From contig PYST01000288.1 in the NCBI GenBank assembly GCA_003049485.1, positions 1-52,010 on the forward strand: a stretch of 52,010 nt of DNA. The letters run 5' to 3'. Below, one piece after another: positions 31,176 to 39,359 of this stretch. This stretch comes from Ophioceras dolichostomum (taxonomy: Eukaryota; Ascomycota; Sordariomycetes; Magnaporthales; Ophioceraceae). A program made the translations under genes and the position numbers. The stretch's first letter is position 1. Every line of letters starts with the position of its first letter. The notes under the pieces were generated by a model that did not search any database, had not been told where the DNA came from, and was given only the letters and a program-made list of their open reading frames with translations.

Positions 31176-32787
31176 TTTTATCAACTCAGCAGGGTATCTT
31201 ATGTCTTTGAGTTTGAGGAATGCTCTGTTTGAGGAATGCAGCGATATGGCGATTCGTATTTCCTTCCCACAACGGACTCGGGATGCCTTTTTATTCACAC
31301 CTTGATGTTCTTCCCGGAAATCCTGCCGCCTGCTTTCGACGGAGCCGATCGTCCCTGGAGACTGGAGAAGTCCATGCAGAAGGATGCGCAACTCAGCCCT
31401 AAAAGGGCTGAGCGCGATAACCAGAGCCGGGGACCGTAAGAAGCTTAATTCAACAAGCCTGCCGGAATATGTACAATTAAGGATGTTGTACACGCTAAAT
31501 GAGACGACGTAGCACAGGCAGTGAAGCGCGAAGCACTCGAAACTGCGCACATAGTCCGAGGTAGGTGTTTGCGAGCGCCTCGAAGGATTCCTTCGGTGCG
31601 AATTTTCGGTGCGAATTTTCAGTGCGACCTGTCCCATTCCAGGGGCCCATTGATCGATCCCCTGCACCCGAGAAAACCGCATGCCACTCAGCACTCTATT
31701 AATAAAAGGTTTTAATATGAAAGTCCATTGTAGGCCCACAAAGGCACCATTCATCTTCCCCCGTTTCGCTCGAACTTCCTCGCTGCCTGGCTTCCAAGCT
31801 TCCCCCGAGCATGGCTTTCAACCTTGGGAGTGGAGGATATACCGAAACGGCTGTCTTCACAGAGCAGCCAGGCGGCTTACCAAGTCGAACCGGCTCTTAG
31901 TAAACAGATCTGCCATTTCGGACGTCGCGTGGGATATTCCTCTCAATTTTTGATGCATCTTCCCCTCGCCCGTTCGACAGTCCAATCAATGTCTCAGCTC
32001 GTCCGCTATGTGAAAACAGCGCCGCAAGCATTACGCAGACATGGCAGGGCGACGAATAGAGAACGGAAGAAGTGCCAAACACGCCAATCTAGCGGCGTTA
32101 ACAACGAAGTTCATTTTCATTTCCCTTCGTCTTTCCTCCACCTCCCTCAATGCTTTTTTAAGTGCTTGGTTATAGACGCGCCAATGTGATCCCTCCCGGT
32201 CCTCCGGTTTCCATTTGTGGAGGGACGCACTGGGTAGTCGCGTGGCGCCAGGGGGGGGCACACAACTGCAACCATCCCAACCCTTAGATCTGCGCTTTTG
32301 GATTAATCTAGAACGGTGATGATCAGACACAGAAGCCAGCACAGAAAGCTCTGATCCAATATGAAAATGTCGCGACACCTTTACCATGGTGTCACACGCC
32401 TTCTCTCTCGGCCGACACCGCGTTGGACAACGGCATCCCACTCGGTCGGCTCAGAGGCTCTTTCCACCAACCACAGCTGAGCTAATCCTGTTTGTCATCA
32501 TTTGTTAATCGCTGCTCGCCCACCGGCTCGTCACAGTCATGATAAGTTCGAAATGGCCAACACATCAATCTTAAAAGAGAGAAGTCTCTGAGATGGAGAT
32601 GTCGCAGAAGATACCAGAACAAGACGAGGGGATTTAAATGATCGCAAGAGGGAGACTTTTAAAACGCAGCTTTCTACATGCGTGGGCTCTGAGAGAGGTC
32701 TTTACAGTGCACAGACACTGCAATCATCATCAGCAGCAGCGACAGCATCGTCACAGAATATCACCACCACCAGCACCACCCCCAACC
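31176..32787. other. Divergent intergenic between GPI protein and dioxygenase
   Basis: This 1.6-kb stretch separates two divergent starts. At about 31596-31624 a 13-bp unit (GGTGCGAATTTTC) is repeated in tandem, followed by a third partial copy. A TTTAAA at 32633-32638 lies about 150 bases before the dioxygenase start. The leader just before 32788 is CA-rich (CATCATCAGCAGCAG, CACCACCACC). No gene is seen. Confidence 0.5.
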
Positions 32788-33642
32788 ATGCAAAAAGGTG
32801 CCATCATCGCCCTCTCCCACGGCGGTGGTCCGCTCCCCCTCCTGGGCGACCCCTCCTCCGAAAGCCTAGCCCGCTCCCTCCGCGAGCGCGTCCCCCAAAT
32901 CCTGCACCTTAATGACCCCGACCTGTCTAAGCGCCCCCGCGCCATCGTCCTCGTGACGGCGCACTGGGTCGCCCCTCCGTCCGCCTTTCCGTCCGTCACG
33001 TCCGGCGACCGGCCGGACCTGATCTACGACTACTACGGCTTCCCCCGCGAATCCTACTCCTTCAAGTACCCGGCCCCCGGCGCGCCCCAGCTGGCGTCTC
33101 GCCTCGCCGAGTTCGCGAAAGCTCAGGGTTTATCTCCAAAGCAGGAGCAGAACAGGGGGTGGGACCACGGCGTGTTCGTCCCCTTGCTCCTCGCCGCTCC
33201 CCAAGCGGAGGTCCCCGTTCTGCAGGTGTCCGTGCTGAAGGGCGACGACGCGCGCGCGCACTTCGCGCTGGGCCGGGCGCTGGCGGCGCTGCGGGACGCG
33301 GAGCCGGGGATCGCGATCGTGGGGTCCGGGTTCGCGAGCTTCCACAACCTACGCGTGATGCTCTCGGGGGGCAGCTCGAGAGGGTCGGCGTTCATGAAGG
33401 GTCATCGGGCGTGGAACGACGCGGTCGGCGAGGCGGTGCAGACTGCTGATTTGAAGGAGAGGGAGGACAAGTTTGCCGGGTGGAGGAGCTGGCCGGACGC
33501 GTTCGTGAGCCATCCGCCCAACGGCGCCGAGCACTTCATGCCGCTGGCGGTGTGCGCTGGCGCTGCTGGGGATGGGGTCGTGGCGAAGCGTTATGTGGAC
33601 GAGTTTATGGGGTTGGATATTTATTCTTATTACTGGGAGTGA
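32788..33642 (+). CDS. Extradiol ring-cleavage dioxygenase, LigB/DODA type
   Basis: An intronless frame of 284 residues. Class III extradiol dioxygenases open a catechol ring next to the hydroxyls using a non-haem metal; the DODA branch acts on DOPA-like catechols, and some relatives act on other phenolics. Conserved residues are visible: His11 in LSHGGGP, His59 in VTAHW, His127 in RGWDHGVFVPLL and His186 in GFASFHNLR. The YDYYGFPRESYSFKYPAPG block is diagnostic, and the C-terminal HPPNGAEHFMPLAVCAGAAG is typical. The Met at 32788 is chosen because the domain begins there; the frame is open 50 codons upstream through a His/Gln-rich CA-repeat leader that looks like UTR. Predicted cytosolic. 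The in vivo substrate cannot be told. Confidence 0.93.
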   Translation: MQKGAIIALSHGGGPLPLLGDPSSESLARSLRERVPQILHLNDPDLSKRPRAIVLVTAHWVAPPSAFPSVTSGDRPDLIYDYYGFPRESYSFKYPAPGAPQLASRLAEFAKAQGLSPKQEQNRGWDHGVFVPLLLAAPQAEVPVLQVSVLKGDDARAHFALGRALAALRDAEPGIAIVGSGFASFHNLRVMLSGGSSRGSAFMKGHRAWNDAVGEAVQTADLKEREDKFAGWRSWPDAFVSHPPNGAEHFMPLAVCAGAAGDGVVAKRYVDEFMGLDIYSYYWE

Positions 33643-34525
33643 GTGAAGTGCCCACAAGGGCACTGGGGAGTTTGGGTGTGTTTGTTGGCGGATGGCGAGA
33701 GGTTTGATGATTACCATCACCCGGGATCGCTGACCTACCTAGGTACCCACCTAACTGTGTACAATTAGAGGAGGCCCTCGGCATCGATGCATTCATATAA
33801 AGCGTTTGCGAGGTCAAGAGCTTTGTGTTCGAAGCTTTCAGTTTACACAGCCTGTGTCTAGCTACCTACCTACTCAGATGGGCCTGGAGGAAAGGGTTGG
33901 AACATGGAAGTGTCAGGCCAGTGATTCCCTCAACACCCGGCCCCCATGCATCTGCGAATTGTGTTTAGCTCCTCTTCCTCTAGCGCGCCGAACATCTTCC
34001 AATATCTTAGTCGTATGACTGGGCAATAATCTGCGGGGAAAAGAATGTCATGCTAAAAGAACCAAGGCGCCTCCAGCGCCCCGCGGCGAGCTTGTCTTCG
34101 GCGTTAGGCGATAAGGCTCGCACTCGAGCATCGCGTTCTTTAGCTTCCTACCACTACCATACATCCAAGCAGCAGCATCACACACCCGGGGATAGATCAA
34201 TCTCCGCCCATCTCCATTGGGTGATCGAACGAAGCGCACTGTGCAAGCCAGTATCTTCGAATACCATGTCGGCTGCGAAGGGACTGTAAGGGGGTGTTGC
34301 CGGAGTTTATGTGCGGATTCGCTCCTGGACTTGAGGATGTAACCGCCGCGCGATGTTATTGCTGAACACAAGTTTAAAAAGAACGTTAGTGGCCTCTTTG
34401 CTCTACGATCTATTCTTCGCTTAGATCTCTCGTCCTCATCGACACGTATCTCTGGCAAGTGTATCCCTCACATCGAACCTCGCTTGCTTCCTGCTGCTGT
34501 CTTGGATCATCAGACCACTCTCACA
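33643..34525. other. Intergenic, no supported gene
   Basis: The dioxygenase 3' flank and SDR promoter. Positions 33733-33750 carry ACCTACCTAGGTACCCACCT, one copy of the recurrent motif, and 33868-33882 a partial one. Minus-strand frames around 34048-34458 are not convincing. Confidence 0.5.
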
Positions 34526-35443
34526 ATGGCTGCCGTCCAATCCCAGGTAGATCGGGTAGCGAAATACATCGGCTTCCTGCCGGCGGAGCACCACGACACG
34601 TATCCGGCCATCGACCCCTCCAAGGCCAACCTCTCCGGCAAGTCGGTGCTCATCACGGGCGTATCCCGGGGCATCGGTCTGGCGACGGCGGTGAGCTATG
34701 CCGCGGCGGGCTGCAGCCAGATTGCGCTGGCCGCGCGGTCGGACCTGAGCTCGGCGGTCGCTGCAGTGAAGGCGGCGGCCAAGCAGGCCGGCCGCTCGGA
34801 GCCGCAGGTGCTCGCGCTGTCGCTGGACGTATCCTCCGAGTCGTCGACGCGTGCGGCGGCGGAGGCGGTGGAAGCGGCCTTCGGCGGCGCACTCGACGTG
34901 GTCGTTGCCAACGCTGGCGCCAGCGAGACGCGGCGGCTCGTGGGCAAGTCGGAGCCGGACGACTGGTGGCGTACGTGGGAGGTCAACGTTCGCGGGACGT
35001 ACCTGACGGCTCGCTTCTTCCTGCCGCTGCTACTGCGCCCCTCGTCCCCGACGACGACTTCGACGCGCCTGTTTGTCGCCGTCGCCAGCGCCGGCGCGCA
35101 CGCCGTCTTTCCCACGGCGTCCTCCTACCAGACGGGGAAGCTCGCGCTCTGCCGCTTCGTCGAGTTCCTCGACGCCGAGTACGCAAGTCGGGGACTCGTC
35201 GCCGTCAGCCTCAACCCGGGCGCCGTCCCCACCGAGCTCGCCCTCGGCCTCGGCGAGAACATTCGGCCGTTCCTCGTCGACAAGCCCGAGCTGCCCGCCG
35301 ACGTCATGGTGTGGCTCGCCGGCAAGCGGCGGGAGTGGCTCGGGGGGCGCTACATCTCGGTCTGCTGGGACGTGGACGAGCTGGAGAAGCGCAGGGACGA
35401 GATTGTGAGCGGGGACTTGTTGAAGTTCCGGATGGCCATCTAA
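34526..35443 (+). CDS. Short-chain dehydrogenase/reductase
   Basis: An intronless frame of 305 residues. It is an NAD(P)-dependent SDR with a 35-residue N-terminal extension. The cofactor motif TGVSRGIG is at 44-51, NAG at 129-131, Ser188 lies in VASAGAHAVF, and the catalytic pair is Tyr201/Lys205 in SSYQTGKLAL. The C-terminal SLNPGAVPTELA matches the PG motif after strand 6. The Met at 34526 is preceded by a CACA-type leader (TCTCACAATGG), and an upstream Met at 34484 adds little. The active site is intact. It lies in the same direction as the dioxygenase 880 bases upstream; a shared aromatic pathway is possible but unproven. A second long frame over the same region in another phase is a GC-driven shadow. 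Confidence 0.92.
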   Translation: MAAVQSQVDRVAKYIGFLPAEHHDTYPAIDPSKANLSGKSVLITGVSRGIGLATAVSYAAAGCSQIALAARSDLSSAVAAVKAAAKQAGRSEPQVLALSLDVSSESSTRAAAEAVEAAFGGALDVVVANAGASETRRLVGKSEPDDWWRTWEVNVRGTYLTARFFLPLLLRPSSPTTTSTRLFVAVASAGAHAVFPTASSYQTGKLALCRFVEFLDAEYASRGLVAVSLNPGAVPTELALGLGENIRPFLVDKPELPADVMVWLAGKRREWLGGRYISVCWDVDELEKRRDEIVSGDLLKFRMAI

Positions 35444-35772
35444 AGATGAGGAATGTCCTCGGGGTTGTTCCCATCGAGACGCGGGAATGTTTGTGTGGTG
35501 CCCACATGAGTCAAAGGCGAACAAAGGGCAATTCAGTCACCACTCACTAGCGCGCGTGTCACCGTGTTGGCTCCCTTTGTGTTGGCTCCTTTTGTGAACA
35601 CCCTCTGTTTTCGGCCCGCATCCATCCAACCACTTTATAAAGAGTTGTTGGCAACCGTTCCCACACTGATCACCGAGGCCTCCTGATCATCTATTCCCTC
35701 ATCCAGAAAAACTACCGAAAAAAGAGGCTCCCATTACCATCACAACGTCAGACCCCAGCTACCTTAGGTACC
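35444..35772. promoter_or_regulatory. Promoter region of small membrane protein with TATA box
   Basis: TTTATAAA at 35636-35643 lies about 130 bases before the ATG at 35773. A TACCTTAGGTACC palindrome-like element (35760-35772) abuts the start codon. GTGTTGGCTCC is repeated at about 35566 and 35581. Confidence 0.5.
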
Positions 35773-36183
35773 ATGGCATCAATCCTGGACTTTTTGGCCC
35801 AAGGTCGAGCGCTTCTAGCATCCTTCAAGTGCCGCCTGACCTCGATAGCGCCCGTCCCGGCCGTCACCAGCTGGCTGCTGTTCTGGCTCGTCGCGGTTCT
35901 GCCGACCATCCGGCAGGCCGTCGCGATCGAAGACGACCCGCCCTTGGCCGTCTTCTTCTTCCGCGAGGTGGCCGCCAAGCTCCTGACGACGACGCTGCTC
36001 CAGTTCATGGCGGCCTGCTACCTCAACGCCTGGCCCGCCAACCGCCTGCTCCGTGCCGCCGCCCTGCTGGTCCTCACGCCCATCGTCGTCGTGGCAGCCA
36101 ACGTGGCAGCCAGCTACGCCGTGACGTGGTTCAATCAGTGGTCGTCGCATACAATTCCCAAGACGGAATTTAGCTTTTACTGA
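35773..36183 (+). CDS. Small multipass membrane protein, function unknown
   Basis: An intronless frame of 136 residues. Hydrophobic segments at about 32-52 (VTSWLLFWLVAVLPTI), 60-85 (LAVFFFREVAAKLLTTTLLQ) and 95-122 (AAALLVLTPIVVVAANVAAS) suggest two or three membrane spans with a short polar C-terminus ending KTEFSFY. I do not recognise the family. The TATA box at the right distance and the uninterrupted hydrophobic frame support a real gene. Overlapping frames of similar length in other phases are Arg/Gly-rich shadows. Confidence 0.65.
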   Translation: MASILDFLAQGRALLASFKCRLTSIAPVPAVTSWLLFWLVAVLPTIRQAVAIEDDPPLAVFFFREVAAKLLTTTLLQFMAACYLNAWPANRLLRAAALLVLTPIVVVAANVAASYAVTWFNQWSSHTIPKTEFSFY

Positions 36184-36462
36184 ATGATTGAGTGGGAGGA
36201 GGCTGGCGGCGGGCGAGGGGACTGGGGTTCATGAGTTCTGAGGGATGTACGGAATAAATTTGCAGCCCAATCAGGGCAGCCAGCCGCCAGTGAGAGCTCA
36301 AGGAAGGGGTTGGGCCGAGGGTGCCGAGGGGGAAAGAGCCCAGAACATCTCTCCGAAGACGCAATAAAAAGATCCCAATACACATTCTCTTTCCCCACCA
36401 CGTTCTAATTAGTCGGACTGCACGCGCAATGGAAGATTCTATACTTTGCCTCTCAAGCATCA

Positions 36463-36495
36463 CTACCTACCTACCTAGGTAGGTACCTAAGTACG
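36463..36495. repeat. ACCTACC/GGTAGGT palindromic tract
   Basis: A short tandem of ACCT/TACC units turns into its own reverse complement, giving a 16-bp perfect palindrome at 36469-36484 and a KpnI-like GGTACC at the end. Related tracts occur at 4441-4458, 33733-33750, 49866-49900 and 50464-50491, always intergenic. Confidence 0.75.
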
Positions 36496-38100
36496 TTAGT
36501 GGGATCTGGGGCATATAACCACCTAACCAACCTTTCGGCCGCGAACCTAAATCGAATACATGACCGAGATCATGTCGCCGTCCGGAAACATGACCGAGGA
36601 GCAGCTCCACCGAAGATATCGACCTATGTAGATGCTCAACAAGCTCTGGGGAAGCTGGGTAGAGTCGCATTCAGACTCTTTTTCTGGCGCGTGGCGGACG
36701 TGCCCAATATTCTCAAGGAACCCCCACTCCCCTGGATCCCATGCTCCCCGTACGCATTCCCGTGGCCTGCCTCCCGTGACCTGGCTGGTGACTGGCTGGT
36801 GATATTAACACCATGGTGGCTCCGAGGTCGCCATTCCGCGCCACACTGCGGCAGTTGAGGTGGATATCTGGCCGGCCTATGGCTTAACATCACGAGACGA
36901 CTTCAAAAGCCGGGGAGGCTTATCCGGGTATGGATCTGCCAAAGTGTGGATATGAAGCACAACGTCTGAGAAGAGCATCTTGAAGCGAGCGCACCAGTCA
37001 TAGTGAAGACAAGATGCACCTGCCTCTCTCCTGATTCTCGCATTCGCCTCCGGGGAGCCGAGACAACCGGACACCTACGGGGGAGCTGGCCTGCAACATT
37101 AACGAACGAGCTGCAGAGGCTAGACCGGTCGGTGCGGCCGGCGCGGGCCGCAGAGACAGAAGGCGTCTAAGACATGAGAGTATTTGCGCCGAGAAGCCCA
37201 CATTTGATGAGTGATATTTCCGGTCTGCTGATTTCCAAGCCATTGCCAATCCTCAATTTGCTTGTTGTCGTCCAGGCAGTATGATCTTCCCCCTCTGAGA
37301 TGTGACCCTCTGCGCGGAAAACGTGAAGCAGGCCGAATATACTACATCACCATTCTGTTTCCTTGATTCCCCTCTTAGTGTGCCGTTGAGTTAAGGTTGC
37401 GGGCATTTTGCTTAATTAACCTCCTGGCCTACATGGAGCCATACCAGGTTGCGGGGAAGCAGGCCGGGTCGGGGTCGGGGGATCCAATGATGAGCTTGTC
37501 CTGCACACACCGCTATGTGCAGGTAGCAGCAGGCACGAAGAAGTGAATTATGTAAGTGTCGCTGGTAAGCTGACAACTGGGACCTCCAGGCTCCGATGTT
37601 GCCATCTGTGCATCTGTGAGTAAGAACCCGACACAAGTTCCCCTAATTATATCACCTCGCTAATGGGTGGTTCGGGTCGATTATTATCAACACGGACATA
37701 TATGCAGCCCCTGAAACACGAACATAATACGACCGTCTAATAGACTACAAACCAAAGTCTCTGTTAAAATCTCGCAACTAACTTACCATTCCTTAGCTCG
37801 CCAAGAAGCTCCATGGGACGAAGTGAGGTAGTAGTAGCCAAACATCGTATTGTACCGTTGTTGTATTCAGTCTTGCATTTTGGGTCTAGCCTAAGACTCT
37901 CTCAGTAATCCAACCCCATCCGAGGAGCCGGTGGTGGTGCTGACAGGAGACTTGGTCGACTCACTTTCTGCATGAGGTTCCATGATGTGCTTGGCTCGGC
38001 CGCTTCGACCGCCCGCGCGAGGTCATGTCTCTTCCTCTGAATGGTCACAAATACGGGGTTTGGATGAATCTTCGACATAAAAACTGTGAGAATTCGGGGG

Positions 38101-38108
38101 TATAAAAG
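38101..38108 (+). promoter_or_regulatory. TATA box of secreted cysteine-rich protein
   Basis: TATAAAAG lies 142 bases before the ATG at 38243, followed by a leader rich in CA/CT, a normal arrangement for a highly expressed fungal secreted protein gene. Confidence 0.6.
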
Positions 38109-38242
38109 AAAGGCAACTATCCGCTACCAACAACACCATACATCCCTACCAGCGCCATCACCAACCCGCCTCGCCTCCAGCCTAACTTCTTCTCGAACCA
38201 CATCGCCAGCTTCCAGTGCCGCAGCGCCACCTTCCATTCGCC

Positions 38243-38758
38243 ATGCTCTTCGGACGAGACTTCATCCCGGCCGTGCTGGCCCTCGTCCTCTCCGCGACGG
38301 GTGCCGAGGCCGCCATCGCCATCGGCACAGTCGGCAACACCAACGGTACGTACGAGTAGCAATTAACTCTCGATACTCCTAGCCAGGACGGGGTACCCAC
38401 CATCACCCTCTCCTCCAGGGTAAACGAACGCCGGAAACTGCAAAGCGCACGAAACAAACAAACCTGACCAGCAGTCGAACTGAATCTAACCTTACTAACT
38501 ACTACAACTACTATAGCTATGTGGATCGAGGGCGAAACAACCTGCAACGCCAGATTCCTGACCAACACGCCCAACAACCCGTGCGGCATCAGGGTGCAGC
38601 TCTCCAACGGCTTCAGCTACTCGCTCGAGGGCTGCGGCGGCGCCAACCTGTGGCTCAACAACGGCGACGGCTCCTTCAACAGCAACTGCCGCGCGGCGCA
38701 ATTCACCTTCAACGGTTGCAACGGAGGGGTGTGGACTCGGACCTACCTTTGCGCCTAA
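38243..38758 (+). CDS. Small secreted cysteine-rich protein, 2 exons
   Basis: Spliced model join(38243..38345, 38517..38758), 114 residues. The signal peptide (MLFGRDFIPAVLALVLSATG, cut near AEAA) is followed by a mature protein of about 90 residues with six Cys: ETTCNARF, NNPCGIRV, LEGCGGAN, NSNCRAAQ, FNGCNGGV and the C-terminal TYLCA. It is Asn- and Gly-rich. Size, even Cys number and signal fit the small secreted protein/effector or antimicrobial class of ascomycetes, with a compact beta-rich fold likely. The 171-nt intron (GTACGT...TACTATAG) splits an Ala codon just past the signal region. Upstream is a good TATA box. I do not recognise a named family; host or competitor targeting is inference. 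Confidence 0.8.
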
Positions 38759-39359
38759 ACAGAGGAAGCGAGCGTCGCCTTTGTTCGGAGTTGGTGTTCG
38801 TGGCGACAGGTGGGGGCGAGAGGGAAGGGATTGAGAGAATGAGGGGGATGGCGTGGTAGTTGCATAGGTACACACTGTTGGGCACTCATCATGTTGTGCT
38901 CCATAAGAGCTTGAGTGTTTTGCATGGACGGAGCGGATGGGTGGTGGGCTGTTTACTTTTCTTTCCCTCGTTTACTATACATACATTCTGATTTATGATC
39001 ACGACAAACAAAACCAGCGACTCAAGTCTTTGTTGACGAATAAAACAGACACCTTCAAGTCGATCGGGGAGACATGGAAATCACTCTGCGATCCTCAATT
39101 TGTGATGCGCCTAAAATGGAAGGTCCAAACTTATAACCGGGGTCAGAGAGGAAAAGGAGAAAAGTCTCATTTACAATACGTACAGTACAATACAGACACT
39201 CCAATGCGCTAGTACCCGTATCCCATTAGCTAAATTAGTATGCCGGCGAGAGCACGAGACGAGATATTGACTCAATCCTTCACAAAGAGTCGAGACGCGA
39301 CTGCTGAGTCCGACATCCCCCTCGTGGAAGGCTGGAGTGAAGTGACATCCTCTCCTCCC
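38759..39359. other. Convergent intergenic, no supported gene
   Basis: The 3' flanks of the secreted protein (+) and Blm10 (-) meet here. AT-rich sequence at about 38960-39060 is probably UTR. No gene is seen. Confidence 0.5.

Larger units (their letters stand above)
36184..38242. other. 2-kb intergenic, no supported gene
   Basis: I see no gene on either strand. It contains a 16-bp perfect palindrome ACCTACCTAGGTAGGT at 36469-36484 inside the recurrent ACCTACC tract. AT content rises after about 37300. The last 150 bases are the TATA box and leader of the next gene. Confidence 0.5.

Noticed and set aside
34459..35550. A 363-codon frame overlapping the second SDR
   Set aside because: Arg/Gly-rich shadow; the 34526-35443 frame contains the Rossmann and YxxxK motifs.
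39165..39200. ACAATACGTACAGTACAATACAG as another MITE arm
   Set aside because: Similarity to the element is limited to a TATTGTA-type simple sequence and lacks the GCCTGCA end.
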